Assembly (NCBI GenBank): GCA_029260515.1
Contig: JAJDDC010000095.1
Span: forward strand, 62,001-126,000
Direction of reading: 5' to 3'
Length of the DNA: 64,000 bases
From: Phycisphaerales bacterium
Lineage (GTDB): Bacteria; Planctomycetota; Phycisphaerae; Phycisphaerales; UBA1924
Shown here: positions 7,186-15,808 of the stretch, in pieces
Position numbering within the stretch: position 1 is the first letter of the stretch
Layout: the number at the start of each line of letters is the position of its first letter
Notes under the pieces: generated by a model
Databases searched by the model: none
Seen by the model: the letters and a program-made list of their open reading frames with translations, nothing else
Told to the model about the DNA's origin: nothing
Translations under genes and position numbers: made by a program

Positions 7186-9348
7186 GTGACGCTGCCCGAG
7201 ACCAACCAGGAACTCGTGCCAGCGGGCGAGGTCGAGCTGACCACTCCTCTGGCGCACATCGAGGGCGTCCACCCGGTCCTGGCGGCGGACCTGCGGGCGC
7301 TGGGGCTGGGCAACGTCGGGCGCCTGATCGCCCACATCCCGATGCGGCATGAGCGGGAGGAGGCCGAGGCGCCCATCGCCGAGTTGACGGCGGGCGCGGT
7401 CGTCTCGACCCGTGGCGAGATCACGGCGACGAAGGTCGCGGGCTACGGGCGCAAGCGCCGCTTCGAGGCTGTGCTGCACGACGGTGTCGAGCGGCTTGAT
7501 CTGATCTGGTTCAACGCGCCCTGGCTCCAGGGCAAGCTCAACCCGGGCGACCGCGTCCGCGTGCAGGGCAAGGCCCGTGCGCACAAAGGCGGTCTGCAGA
7601 TCGCCAACGCCGCGTGGGAGCTGATCGCCGACGAGGGCGCCGAGCCGGACGAACGCGACGAGCGGCTCCGCCCGGTCTACCCCGCCAGTGAGCGGGTTAG
7701 CTCGCGCAAAATCGAGGCTCTGATCGAGCGTCTGGCGTCGCGGGCGTTGACGCTGATCGAGGACCACCTGGACGAGGGGTTTCGGCGCGAGCGCGAGCTG
7801 CCCGAGCTGCGCGAGGCGTACCGGATACTCCACGCGCCCGCGAGCGAGGCGGAGGCCGGGAACGGGCGGCGGCGGCTGATCTACGACGAGCTGCTGATGC
7901 TCCAGCTCGGGGTGGCGATGAAGCGGGCCCACCTGCGTCGCACGCTCAAGGCGCCGGCGTTGCGGATGGACGACGAGGTTGATACGCGCATCCGGGCGCT
8001 GTTCCCGTACACACTCACGCCCGGTCAGGACAAGGTCGCGGGGGAGATCGCGGCGGATTTGTCGTCGGACATCCCGACCAACCGCCTCATCCAGGGCGAC
8101 GTGGGCTCGGGCAAAACGCTGGTGGCGCTGTACGCGATGCTGATGGGGGTGGCGAGCGGGAAGCAGGCGGCGTTGATGGCGCCGACCGAGATCCTGGCCG
8201 AGCAGCACGCCGAGTCGATCGGCGAGATCCTGGGGCGCTCCGAGCGAGCGCGCGAGCAGGGCGTCTCGATCGCGCTGCTGACCGGGACGATGGGCGAGGC
8301 CGACAGAGCGTCGGTGCTCGCCCGGGCCGAGGCGGGGGAGGTGGACCTGCTGGTCGGCACGCACGCGCTGCTGACCGAGCGGGTGAAGTTCAAGGACCTG
8401 GCGGTCGTCATCATCGACGAGCAGCACCGCTTCGGCGTGCACCAGCGGGCGAGCCTCCGGGCGAAGGGCACGGTCGGCGAATCGGGCGAGACCGTCACGC
8501 CCCACGTGCTGGTGATGACCGCGACACCGATCCCGCGGACGCTGGCGATCACGGAGTTCGGCGACCTGGACGTGTCCACAATCGACGGCCTGCCGCCCGG
8601 GCGGACACCGATCGAGACGCGCGTGGTCGGCGTCGAAGACCGCGAGAAGGTGTACGAGTACGTGCGCACGCGGCTGGACAAGGGCGAGCAGGCGTACGTC
8701 GTCGCGCCCGCGATCGACTCGGGCCAGAGCGTGGGCGCGGACCTGCGGGACGTGCGCGCGCTCACGAAGGAACTCGAGGAAGGACCGCTCGAGGGGCTGC
8801 GCGTTGCGGCGCTGCACGGGCGACTCAAGCGGGCGACGCGCGAGCGGGTGATGGGGCGGTTCCGGGCCGGGCTCATCGACGTGCTGGTCGCGACGACGGT
8901 GATCGAGGTGGGGGTCGATGTGGCCAACGCGACGGTGATGGTCGTGGAGCACGCCGAGCGGTTCGGGCTGGCGCAGCTACACCAGCTGCGTGGCCGCGTC
9001 GGGCGGGGCGCCGCCGCGTCGCTGTGTGTGCTGATCGGGGAGACGACGACGCAGGACGCTGCTCGGCGCCTGGAGGTGATGGCGCAGACCTCCAGTGGTT
9101 TCGTGCTGGCCGAGAAGGACATGGAGATCCGGGGCCCGGGCGAGCTGTTCGGCTCGCGGCAGTCGGGGATCGCGCCGTTCAGGGTCGCCGACCCGCGGCG
9201 GGACCGCGAGCTGCTGGACATGGCGCGACGCGACGCGATTGCCTGGATCGACGAGGCGCCAACACTCGACCGAGCCGAGGACGCCCTCGCGAGGCGGCGG
9301 CTCATGCACGCCCACGGTGAGGCGCTGGGCCTGGGAGATGTTGGTTGA
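7186..9348 (+). CDS. recG: ATP-dependent DNA helicase RecG
   Basis: RecG reverses stalled replication forks and branch-migrates Holliday junctions. The 720-residue protein has the full layout: an N-terminal OB-fold wedge domain (FEAVLHDGVERLDLIWFN), Walker A in GDVGSGKT, the DEQH box in IIDEQHRFG, motif III TATPIPRT, and motif VI QLRGRVGRG. The C-terminal RecG segment EIRGPGELFGSRQSG is also present. The start is a GTG at 7186, one base after the stop of the DUF971 gene. The frame is open further upstream, but that part overlaps the DUF971 gene and is not conserved in character. Confidence 0.97.
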   Translation: MTLPETNQELVPAGEVELTTPLAHIEGVHPVLAADLRALGLGNVGRLIAHIPMRHEREEAEAPIAELTAGAVVSTRGEITATKVAGYGRKRRFEAVLHDGVERLDLIWFNAPWLQGKLNPGDRVRVQGKARAHKGGLQIANAAWELIADEGAEPDERDERLRPVYPASERVSSRKIEALIERLASRALTLIEDHLDEGFRRERELPELREAYRILHAPASEAEAGNGRRRLIYDELLMLQLGVAMKRAHLRRTLKAPALRMDDEVDTRIRALFPYTLTPGQDKVAGEIAADLSSDIPTNRLIQGDVGSGKTLVALYAMLMGVASGKQAALMAPTEILAEQHAESIGEILGRSERAREQGVSIALLTGTMGEADRASVLARAEAGEVDLLVGTHALLTERVKFKDLAVVIIDEQHRFGVHQRASLRAKGTVGESGETVTPHVLVMTATPIPRTLAITEFGDLDVSTIDGLPPGRTPIETRVVGVEDREKVYEYVRTRLDKGEQAYVVAPAIDSGQSVGADLRDVRALTKELEEGPLEGLRVAALHGRLKRATRERVMGRFRAGLIDVLVATTVIEVGVDVANATVMVVEHAERFGLAQLHQLRGRVGRGAAASLCVLIGETTTQDAARRLEVMAQTSSGFVLAEKDMEIRGPGELFGSRQSGIAPFRVADPRRDRELLDMARRDAIAWIDEAPTLDRAEDALARRRLMHAHGEALGLGDVG

Positions 9349-9407
9349 TTTTTTGTTACCGACGCCCCGCAGGCGACTTTCCACAGTTTCGAGGTGTGAC
9401 CCCCGGG

Positions 9408-9435
9408 TTGACATGCGGCGCGGGCACCCAATTAT
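9408..9435 (+). promoter_or_regulatory. sigma-70 type promoter upstream of the HTH gene
   Basis: TTGACA at 9408-9413 is followed after 16 bases by AATTAT (9430-9435); read as ATTATG the spacing is 17. Transcription would start near 9442, about 85 bases before the HTH gene. It is the best -35/-10 pair I see in the window. Confidence 0.6.
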
Positions 9436-9453
9436 GAGTTTCAACACCGCACA

Positions 9454-9467
9454 AATTGTGAACAATT
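9454..9467. promoter_or_regulatory. palindromic operator candidate
   Basis: AATTGT (9454-9459), GA, ACAATT (9462-9467) is a perfect 6+6 inverted repeat in an AT-rich patch just downstream of the promoter at 9408-9435. An overlapping GTGA/TCAC pair (9458-9461 and 9469-9472) adds more symmetry. Its position suits autoregulation by the HTH protein that follows. Confidence 0.5.
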
Positions 9468-9525
9468 CTCACCATACCCGCTTTGATCGGTTCACGTTGG
9501 CCGAACAGGGTGATAGCCTGCCGGG

Positions 9526-10044
9526 ATGGACGGGGGAAATCTGCACGATCGGCTGTGCGTAGCGGTTGGCAAGCGGACGTACCGCTCGCTGTCGGACATG
9601 ACGGGGGTCCATCCGGAGACGGTGCGTCGGTACATGCAGGGGCAGGCGCCGAGCATCGAGTTCGTGTCGGCCGTCTGCGCCGCGCTGAAGCTCAACGGCG
9701 ACTGGGTGCTGACCGGGCGGGGTCCGATGCGGTGCGACGAGGTGCGTCGCGAGGCGCTGCGGGCCGCGGACCCATCGGAGTTGCTGGCGGCGATCGCGGA
9801 ATCTCTGGAGGCGCTGGGCGAGCGCGTGGATCGCTTGGAGCGTTTCGTGCAGGGGCTGGAAACTCGGATCCGGGGGTCGTCTGGTAGGATCGAGGGCGGG
9901 GGCGAGCCGGGGGATCCGCCGGGCGATGTCGAAACCAAACCAGCCGATCCACACGCCTCAGGGGCGGCCAACCGGGTCCGATCCGCTGTTGCCCAACGAG
10001 CACGTGCGGATGCTGGTGGAGCTGCTGCGGGCGGGGAGCCCTGA
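9526..10044 (+). CDS. XRE-like helix-turn-helix regulator
   Basis: The N-terminal 70 residues form a Cro/CI-type helix-turn-helix: LSDMTGVHPETVRRYMQG is the DNA-binding pair of helices and NGDWVLTGRGP the closing motif. A helical segment follows (ELLAAIAESLEALGERVDRLERFVQ), probably a short coiled coil for dimerisation. The last 50 residues are low in complexity and overlap the next gene. The ATG at 9526 follows GATAGC by 8 bases and has no strong Shine-Dalgarno. A promoter and a palindrome sit upstream, so the protein may repress itself. Its target genes are unknown. Confidence 0.75.
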   Translation: MDGGNLHDRLCVAVGKRTYRSLSDMTGVHPETVRRYMQGQAPSIEFVSAVCAALKLNGDWVLTGRGPMRCDEVRREALRAADPSELLAAIAESLEALGERVDRLERFVQGLETRIRGSSGRIEGGGEPGDPPGDVETKPADPHASGAANRVRSAVAQRARADAGGAAAGGEP

Positions 10045-10192
10045 GCTTGCCAGGCGTTGGGTCGCGGCGTTGATGCTCGTGCCCGAGGACCGGCGCCAGG
10101 GGATCGTCGAGGCGGTCGAGCGGCAGATCGTCGAGGAGTACGGGGGCTCGGCGCCGGGGTTTGCGCCCGGGCGGGCGGGCCCGGACGCCTGA
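9926..10192 (+). CDS. small hypothetical protein
   Basis: The 88-residue frame starts MSKPNQPIHTPQGRP and is mostly helical (NEHVRMLVELLRAGSPELARRWVAALMLVPEDRRQGIVEAVERQIVEEY in separate helices). I recognise no family. It overlaps the last 119 bases of the HTH gene in another frame and ends 28 bases before polX. The composition is protein-like, with amphipathic helices and few rare residues, and better than the overlapping C-terminus of the HTH frame. One of the two overlapping ends may be over-called. Confidence 0.55.
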   Translation: MSKPNQPIHTPQGRPTGSDPLLPNEHVRMLVELLRAGSPELARRWVAALMLVPEDRRQGIVEAVERQIVEEYGGSAPGFAPGRAGPDA

Positions 10193-10209
10193 ACGCTCGC
10201 CCCCACCAC

Positions 10210-10215
10210 TACGAT
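10210..10215 (+). promoter_or_regulatory. candidate -10 box of polX
   Basis: TACGAT is 5 bases before the ATG at 10221, with no Shine-Dalgarno between them. This is the leaderless pattern seen at several other starts in the window. Confidence 0.4.
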
Positions 10216-10220
10216 CGGGC

Positions 10221-12020
10221 ATGGGTTTCAACCAAGAGCTTGCGGCCAGTTTCGAACAGATCTCGAGGATGCTCGAGCTGACGGGGGCCAACCCGTTCAA
10301 GGTCAACGCGCACGCGAAGGCGGCGCGTGTGATCGGGGACATGACGTCGGACCTCGAGCCGCTCGGCGAGGACGAGAAGGCGCTCGTCGCGATCGAGGGG
10401 ATCGGCAAGGGGACCGCCGAGAAGATCGGGGAGTTCAAACGCACCGGCAAGATCGGCGAGCACGAGGAACTGAAGAAGAAGATCCCGGCGGGGCTGCTGA
10501 CGCTGATGGATGTGCCCGGGCTGGGGCCCAAGACCGTCGCGCTGATGTGGAAGCAGATGGGGATCACCGACGAGGCGGGGCTGCTGGCGGCGATCGAGGA
10601 CGGGTCGATCCTGGAACTGCCACGGATGGGCAAGAAGACGGTCGAGAACATCAGGGCGTCACTCGCGTTCATGGCGACGAGCGGGGCGCGGATGAGCCTG
10701 GGGATCGCGGCGCCGATCGCGGAGCGGATCGTCGGGCTGCTGGAGAAGGTGAAGGGTGTGGAGCGGGTCGCGTACGCGGGCTCGCTGCGGCGTGGGCGGG
10801 ACACGATTGGGGACATCGACATCCTGGTCGCGACCAAGGACCCCGACGCGGTGCGCGACGCGTTCGTCTCGATGGCGGGTGTGACCAAGGTGCTCGCCAA
10901 GGGCGAGAGCAAGTCGTCGGTGCGGATGGACCTGGGGGGCACGGACCTGTCGCGCTGGGGGGACGACGGCGAGGGCGCTGGGGGCGTGCAGGTCGATCTG
11001 CGGATCGTGCCCGCGGCGTCGTGGGGCGCGGCGTTGATGTACTTCTCGGGCTCGAAGGCGCACAACGTCCGGCTCCGCGAGCGGGCGATCAAGAAGGGGC
11101 TGACGCTCAACGAGTACGGCCTGTACCCGGAGGACGGGGAGAAGGAGCCGCCGCAGAAGCGCGGCGTGAAGGCAAAGGCCTCTCAGACGGAGGAATCGAT
11201 CTACGAGGCGCTGGATCTGGTCTGGGTCCCGCCCGAGATCCGCGAGGACGCGGGGGAGCTGGATCTGGACGAGACGCCCGGGCTGGTCGAGGTGGGCGAC
11301 GTGCGTGCCGAGCTGCACGCGCACACGACGGCGTCGGACGGATCGCTTGAGCTCGAACAACTGGTCGCGGAGGCCAAGCGGCGGAAGTTCCACACGATCG
11401 CGGTCACGGACCACTCCAAGAGCAGCGCCCAGGCGGGCGGGCTCGACGAGTCGCGCCTGGCGACGCAGCGGGCGCAGATCGAGGCGCTCCGGAGGACGAA
11501 GCCCGGCATCGAGGTGCTGTGCGGGTGCGAGGTGGACATCCTGGGCGACGGGCGGCTGGACTTCGACGACGAGACGCTGGCGTGGCTGGACGTGGTGGTC
11601 GCGTCGCCGCACGTGGCGTTGAGCCAGGACCCGAGGAAGGCGACGGCGAGGCTGCTGCGGGCGATCGAGAACCCGTACGTCCACGTCATCGGGCACCCGA
11701 CGGGTCGGCTGATCAACCGGCGCAAGGGGCTGGAGCCGGCGATGGACGAGATCATCGCGGCCGCGGTCGAGCACGACGTGGCGCTGGAGATCAACGCCCA
11801 CTGGATGCGGCTGGACCTGCGCGACACGCACGTGCGGGCGGCGGTCGAGGCGGGGGCGAAGATCGCGATCGACTGCGACGTGCACGAGCTGGGCGACTTC
11901 GACAACCTGCGGTTCGGCGTCTCGACCGGGCGGCGGGGGTGGCTGCCGGCGGCCCAGTGCGTGAACACGTGGACCAAGGCGAGGCTGCACGCGTGGCTGC
12001 GGTCGAAGGAGCGGGGATAA
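10221..12020 (+). CDS. polX: DNA polymerase X with PHP domain
   Basis: The 599-residue protein has the bacterial PolX layout. It starts with an 8-kDa domain with helix-hairpin-helix motifs (MLELTGANPFKVNAHAKAARVI and GIGKGTAEKIGEF), followed by the fingers with a second hairpin (VPGLGPKTVALMWK) and the palm with the metal-binding GSLRRGRDTIGDIDILV. The C-terminal PHP domain begins with ELHAHTTASDGSLE. It fills gaps in base-excision repair, and the PHP domain gives 3'-5' exonuclease or AP-endonuclease activity in studied homologues. The PHP His residues (HAH, TDHS, CEVDI, NAHW) appear intact. The ATG at 10221 gives the family's usual start. Confidence 0.96.
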   Translation: MGFNQELAASFEQISRMLELTGANPFKVNAHAKAARVIGDMTSDLEPLGEDEKALVAIEGIGKGTAEKIGEFKRTGKIGEHEELKKKIPAGLLTLMDVPGLGPKTVALMWKQMGITDEAGLLAAIEDGSILELPRMGKKTVENIRASLAFMATSGARMSLGIAAPIAERIVGLLEKVKGVERVAYAGSLRRGRDTIGDIDILVATKDPDAVRDAFVSMAGVTKVLAKGESKSSVRMDLGGTDLSRWGDDGEGAGGVQVDLRIVPAASWGAALMYFSGSKAHNVRLRERAIKKGLTLNEYGLYPEDGEKEPPQKRGVKAKASQTEESIYEALDLVWVPPEIREDAGELDLDETPGLVEVGDVRAELHAHTTASDGSLELEQLVAEAKRRKFHTIAVTDHSKSSAQAGGLDESRLATQRAQIEALRRTKPGIEVLCGCEVDILGDGRLDFDDETLAWLDVVVASPHVALSQDPRKATARLLRAIENPYVHVIGHPTGRLINRRKGLEPAMDEIIAAAVEHDVALEINAHWMRLDLRDTHVRAAVEAGAKIAIDCDVHELGDFDNLRFGVSTGRRGWLPAAQCVNTWTKARLHAWLRSKERG

Positions 12021-12056
12021 CCCCGCCGGGGGATTCCCATCGGTGGTCGCGGCCGA

Positions 12057-12062
12057 TACGCT
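12057..12062 (+). promoter_or_regulatory. candidate -10 box of the prepilin-like gene
   Basis: TACGCT lies 35 bases before the ATG at 12098, leaving room for a short leader that carries the Shine-Dalgarno GAGGA at 12086-12090. Confidence 0.35.
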
Positions 12063-12097
12063 TGCGGGTCCGCACCAGGGTCTGCGAGGAGCACGCG

Positions 12098-12985
12098 ATG
12101 CGTTCCGGGAGCACGGGCAAGCGTCTTGCAGGTCATGGGCTCACGCTGATCGAGTTGTTGGTCGTGATCGCGGTCGCCGGTCTGCTGATCGCGATCATCC
12201 TGCCGGCGCTGGGCGGCGCGGTGGCGGCGGGGCGCAAGACGAAGAACATGTCCAACCACCGCCAGCTCGGATTGGCGCTGCGGATGTACACGGACGATCA
12301 CGGGTACCACCCGCCCCACAAGATGCCGTCGGGCGAGCACGCGGAGACCGGGCGCCCGAAGGCGCGGTGGCACTTCATGATCGGCGAGTACGTGGGGGCG
12401 CCGGTCGTGCCGCAGAACGCCGAGGAGCTGGACATGTTCCTCAACACGAACGACTTCCCGCGCCTGGACAACGAGGTGTTCCTGGACCCGGCCCAGAGCT
12501 TCGAGGACATGCGCTCGGAGCAGACTGGGCTGATCCAGGTGCTCCGGTGCGGGTCGTACGGGTACAACTACCAGTACCTGGGCAACTCGCGGACCGGGGC
12601 GGGCGGGGGCTACAGCAACTACCCGGTGCCCGAGCACCACGTGCTGCAGCCGTACCGGACGGTCGCGTTCGCGGACTCGGGCGGGAGCCAGTCGCTGCGG
12701 ACGACGACGGGGCATCGCGAGCACGCGTACACGCTGGACCCGCCGCGTCTGGATACCGCGAACAACGGCGCCATCGAGTGGGGGCACGAGACGGGGCAGG
12801 TGACGCCGGAGCTTCGTCACGGCGGGCGGGCGATCGTGAGCTGGCTGGACGGGCACGCCGAGGCGAAGGGGCTCGAGGACCTGGGGTACAAAGTCGTCGA
12901 TCAGGAGACGGGGTTCGTCGAGCCGGATACCGGGGACAACAGCCTGTTCAACGGGATCGGGTATGACCGGGACGCGACGGAGTAG
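12098..12985 (+). CDS. prepilin-type N-terminal cleavage/methylation protein
   Basis: The N-terminus carries a class III prepilin signal: positive residues, then GHGLTLIELLVVIAVAGLL with the cleavage site after Gly and Glu at +5, and about 20 hydrophobic residues. The remaining C-terminal domain (about 260 residues) is a pseudopilin-like globular domain with DGHAEAKGLEDL near the end. This resembles the DUF1559-type or H-X9-DG proteins that are expanded in planctomycetes (here ELRHGGRAIVSWLDGHAE). It should be processed by PilD and inserted in the inner membrane. The 295-residue start at 12098 has GAGGA 7 bases upstream. PilT-like and GspE-like genes lie about 40 kb away. Confidence 0.88.
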   Translation: MRSGSTGKRLAGHGLTLIELLVVIAVAGLLIAIILPALGGAVAAGRKTKNMSNHRQLGLALRMYTDDHGYHPPHKMPSGEHAETGRPKARWHFMIGEYVGAPVVPQNAEELDMFLNTNDFPRLDNEVFLDPAQSFEDMRSEQTGLIQVLRCGSYGYNYQYLGNSRTGAGGGYSNYPVPEHHVLQPYRTVAFADSGGSQSLRTTTGHREHAYTLDPPRLDTANNGAIEWGHETGQVTPELRHGGRAIVSWLDGHAEAKGLEDLGYKVVDQETGFVEPDTGDNSLFNGIGYDRDATE

Positions 12986-12993
12986 AGGCCGCG

Positions 12994-13284
12994 CTAGAAC
13001 ACGAGCCGGCTGCGTTGCCCGCACTCCGGGCAGGTCACCATGTCGTTGCGTGCCTCCAGGCCATCGAGGGTATAGCCGCACACGGGGCACTTCCCGATTC
13101 GGCGATGGACCACAGAATCCGCTGGCAGTGGACGTTTGGCGGGCATGACTTTCTCGACGAGGTGATGTCGGTCGGTCGCGATCCGCGCGGCCTGGTCCGC
13201 ACTCGCGGCCTCGATCACGAGGCGATAGAACTCCTGGCCGGCCAGGTCGCGGCATATCACCGAGTACGGACGCATTGGCGCCAT
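12994..13284 (-). CDS. zinc-ribbon protein with C-terminal CPxCG...CPECG
   Basis: The 96-residue protein has an N-terminal beta-alpha half (YSVICRDLAGQEFYRLVIEAASADQAARI, here split over its strands) and a C-terminal zinc ribbon with CPVCGYTLDGL and CPECGQ. The four Cys should bind one zinc. The ribbon resembles those in the two genes at 48.2-49.2 kb. The ATG at 13284 has AGGAG 3 bases upstream; the second ATG at 13275 has it 12 bases upstream, so the exact start is uncertain. The gene is divergent from ffh. Function unknown. Confidence 0.75.
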   Translation of the reverse strand: MAPMRPYSVICRDLAGQEFYRLVIEAASADQAARIATDRHHLVEKVMPAKRPLPADSVVHRRIGKCPVCGYTLDGLEARNDMVTCPECGQRSRLVF

Positions 13285-13302
13285 ACGCTCCTGGCGCCAG
13301 GA

Positions 13303-13308
13303 TACACT
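13303..13308 (+). promoter_or_regulatory. candidate -10 box upstream of ffh
   Basis: TACACT in the 105-base gap between the divergent zinc-ribbon gene and ffh. The leader would be about 75 bases and contains AAGGAG at 13346-13351, far from either possible ffh start. Confidence 0.3.
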
Positions 13309-13389
13309 CCCCCCACTGCCGCGGTCACGGCTCTGACATACAGACAAGGAGCGGGCGCGGGGGCATCCCCCCGAATGCCCGGCGATCGC

Positions 13390-14913
13390 ATGTTCGACAG
13401 ACTCTCCGACGGCTTCAATGGGATGCTCCGCAAGCTCTCCGGGCGCGGCTCGATCTCCGAGTCCAACGTCCGCGAGGCGATGGAGGATGTCCGCACCGCC
13501 CTGCTCGACGCGGACGTGAACCTGGGCGTGGTCGAGAAGTTCACCGACGACGTGATCGCCGACGCGGTCGGGCGGGAGGTGACCAAGAGCCTCAAGCCGG
13601 GCCAGGAGATGATCGGGATCGTCCACGCCCGTCTGGTTGAGCTGCTGGGGGGGAACCCTGCGGCGGGGCCGGAGGCGGCGATGGAGTCGGGTCCCGGGAT
13701 CCTCAAGATCTCCCCCGGGCCGACGGTCGTGATGATGTGCGGGCTGCAGGGCTCGGGCAAGACAACCACCTGCGGCAAGCTGGCGGGGTACCTGAAGAAG
13801 CGCGGGCGGTCGGTGATGCTCGCCGCGGCGGATCTGCAGAGGCCGGCCGCGGTCGAGCAGCTCGAGACCGTTGCACAGCAGGCCAACGAGACTGTCTCGG
13901 GCGGGGCGCAGATACATTTTTATGGCGAGCCGGACAAGTGCGGCGAGTACGGCAAGGCCGTCGGCGTCGCGGTGCAGGTGTGTAAGAACGCGCTCAAGGC
14001 CGCGCGTGAGAAGGGCGTCGATGTCCTGATCCTCGACACGGCCGGGCGTCTGCACGTCAACGACGAGCTGATGGGCGAGCTGCAACAGGTCAACAAGAGC
14101 CTGACCCCCCACCACATCTTCCTGGTCGTGGACGCGATGACCGGGCAGGACGCGGTCAACTCGGCAAAGGCGTTCCACGAGCGCTTGGAAGTCGATGGCG
14201 TGATCCTGACCAAGCTCGACTCGGACACCCGGGGCGGCGCGGCCATCAGCGTCAAGGCGGTCACGGGCGCGCCCGTCCGCTTCATCGGCGTGGGCGAGAA
14301 GATGGACGCGATCGAGGTCTTCAACCCGCACCGGATGGCGGGGCGGATCCTGGGGATGGGCGACGTCGTGTCGCTCGTCGAGAAGGCGCAGGAGGAGGTC
14401 AGCGAGGAGGACGCGAAGGCGCTCGAGGCCAAGATGGCCAAGGGCGAGATGACGATGGACGACTTCCTCAAGCAGCTCCGGTCGCTGCGGAAGATGGGGC
14501 CCATGAAACAAGTCATGGGCCTGCTGCCGGGCGTGGGGCAGATGCTCAAGGGCGTGGACATCGACGAGAAGCAGCTGGACCGGACCGAGGCGATCGTGCA
14601 CTCGATGACGCCGCGGGAGCGCACGTCGCCCAAGACGATCAACACCTCACGCCGCAAGCGGATCGCGCACGGTTCGGGCGGCGAGCCGCAGCAGGTGGCG
14701 CAGCTGGTCAAGCAGTTCGACGCGATCAGCAAGATGACCAAGCAGATGGCGTCGATGAGCACGGGGGCGAAGGTCGCGGCGGCCAAGCAGCTGGCCGGGG
14801 GAGGGATGGGCGACATGATCGGGGGGATGGGGGCTCTGGGCATGGGCAAGCGAGGCTCGACCAAGTCCGCGACCCGCGGCGTGAAGAAGCGGAAGCCGAA
14901 GAAGCGGCGGTAA
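13390..14913 (+). CDS. ffh: signal recognition particle protein Ffh (SRP54)
   Basis: Ffh binds 4.5S RNA and signal sequences and delivers ribosomes to FtsY at the membrane. The 507-residue protein has the N domain (MFDRLSDGFNGMLRKLSGRG), the G domain with G1 GLQGSGKTTT, G3 DTAGR, G4 TKLD and the DARGG-like DTRGG loop, and the Met-rich M domain (KQVMGLLPGVGQM) with a Lys-rich tail. The preferred start is the ATG at 13390; an ATG at 13375 would add MPGDR. Neither has a well-placed Shine-Dalgarno. The M domain ends in Gly/Met-rich GGGMGDMIGGMGALGMG. Confidence 0.96.
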   Translation: MFDRLSDGFNGMLRKLSGRGSISESNVREAMEDVRTALLDADVNLGVVEKFTDDVIADAVGREVTKSLKPGQEMIGIVHARLVELLGGNPAAGPEAAMESGPGILKISPGPTVVMMCGLQGSGKTTTCGKLAGYLKKRGRSVMLAAADLQRPAAVEQLETVAQQANETVSGGAQIHFYGEPDKCGEYGKAVGVAVQVCKNALKAAREKGVDVLILDTAGRLHVNDELMGELQQVNKSLTPHHIFLVVDAMTGQDAVNSAKAFHERLEVDGVILTKLDSDTRGGAAISVKAVTGAPVRFIGVGEKMDAIEVFNPHRMAGRILGMGDVVSLVEKAQEEVSEEDAKALEAKMAKGEMTMDDFLKQLRSLRKMGPMKQVMGLLPGVGQMLKGVDIDEKQLDRTEAIVHSMTPRERTSPKTINTSRRKRIAHGSGGEPQQVAQLVKQFDAISKMTKQMASMSTGAKVAAAKQLAGGGMGDMIGGMGALGMGKRGSTKSATRGVKKRKPKKRR

Positions 14914-14985
14914 CGCGGCAAAATGCGTCACGGCTATCCCGTCAGGGCAGTCGTGTCCCGAGCCGCAGCACGCTCACGAAACGAA

Positions 14986-15016
14986 CACGGCTGCCCCGAT
15001 GGGGGGATCAGCCGTG
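14986..15016. repeat. dispersed palindrome, copy 1
   Basis: CACGGCTGCCCC, a short loop, then a G run and CAGCCGTG form a stem of about 12 pairs. Near-identical units occur at 15030-15056 and 19570-19598. Confidence 0.65.
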
Positions 15017-15029
15017 GCGCCGAGTCGCG

Positions 15030-15056
15030 TACGGCTGCCTCTTCCGGGGTCAGCCT
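15030..15056. repeat. dispersed palindrome, degenerate copy 2
   Basis: ACGGCTGCC, a short loop, then GGGGTCAGCC. It is a partial and diverged form of the palindrome at 14986, separated from it by 13 bases, and lies in the leader of the gene at 15125. Confidence 0.5.
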
Positions 15057-15124
15057 GGCCCCCAGCAACCATGTTGCCGAGCTTGAGGTACCATCTGCGT
15101 TCAGCCAGAAAGGGAGGGCTCGCG

Positions 15125-15730
15125 ATGGGCAAGTCAGTCGTGTGGATGGGCGGGGCGGTCGCGGCGACGTGCGTGGTGGCCAGCACCGCGGGGCTCTTGC
15201 ACCTCGACGAGCGAGCCACGGCCCGCGAGCGGGCGGAGCGGGACGCGATCGGGACCGTGCAGGCGATGTACGACGTGATCTCGGGCCCGGCGGGCACGGA
15301 TCGGGACTGGGATGCGTTTCGCTCGATGTTCGCCGAGGGGGGGACGCTGACGTTCTTCACGCAGGGGCGCCCGGCGACCGCGGATCAGGAGGCGGTCCCG
15401 CCGCGGCGGATCTCGTGGACGCCCGACGAGTACGTCGAGAAGGCCGGGGCGCACATGGCGTCCAACGCGTTCTACGAGCAATCCACGTGGGACAACGCGC
15501 AGGTGTTCGGGCGGATTGCGCATGTGATGAGCGCGTACGAGACGACGACCGAGCCGGGCGGCGAGGCGGTGGCGCGGGGTGTGAACAGCTTCCAGCTCGT
15601 GCGCGACCCGGCGGACCCTGACGCGCCGTGGAAGGTGCTGATGATCTGCTGGGACACCGAGTCGCCCGAGAGGCCGATCCCCGCGGAAATGACGCGGGTT
15701 GGGCACGCGGGCGTGCCGACCGAGGACTGA
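15125..15730 (+). CDS. exported NTF2/SnoaL-like protein
   Basis: The 201-residue protein has an N-terminal signal or anchor (about residues 5-25, WMGGAVAATCVVASTAGLL). The rest looks like an NTF2 fold: a helix with RDAIGTVQAMYDVISG, the line DRDWDAFRSMFAEGGTLTFF, and a C-terminal sheet with GVNSFQLVRD and WKVLMICWDTE. Such domains are often called nuclear transport factor 2-like or SnoaL-like and may bind small molecules or act as enzymes. The start has GGGAGGG 7 bases upstream. The gene follows two palindromic repeats and is closed by a strong terminator, so it is probably a single transcript. Confidence 0.75.
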   Translation: MGKSVVWMGGAVAATCVVASTAGLLHLDERATARERAERDAIGTVQAMYDVISGPAGTDRDWDAFRSMFAEGGTLTFFTQGRPATADQEAVPPRRISWTPDEYVEKAGAHMASNAFYEQSTWDNAQVFGRIAHVMSAYETTTEPGGEAVARGVNSFQLVRDPADPDAPWKVLMICWDTESPERPIPAEMTRVGHAGVPTED

Positions 15731-15757
15731 GCCGAGACGACCGGCTGCACAAAGTAA

Positions 15758-15793
15758 CAGCCGCGGGCGCGTGCCCGCGGCTGCATTATTTTT
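15758..15793 (+). terminator. rho-independent terminator
   Basis: CAGCCGCGGGC (15758-15768), a 4-base loop and GCCCGCGGCTG (15773-15783) form a perfect 11-pair stem followed by CATTATTTTT. It ends the NTF2-like gene and faces the convergent membrane protein gene at 15809. Confidence 0.85.
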
Positions 15794-15808
15794 CGAGGTC
15801 GTGACGGA

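Noticed and set aside
13285..14601. Upstream extension of the zinc-ribbon frame opposite ffh
   Set aside because: The frame stays open across ffh only because stop codons are rare in GC-rich DNA. The zinc-ribbon protein starts at 13284 with AGGAG before it.
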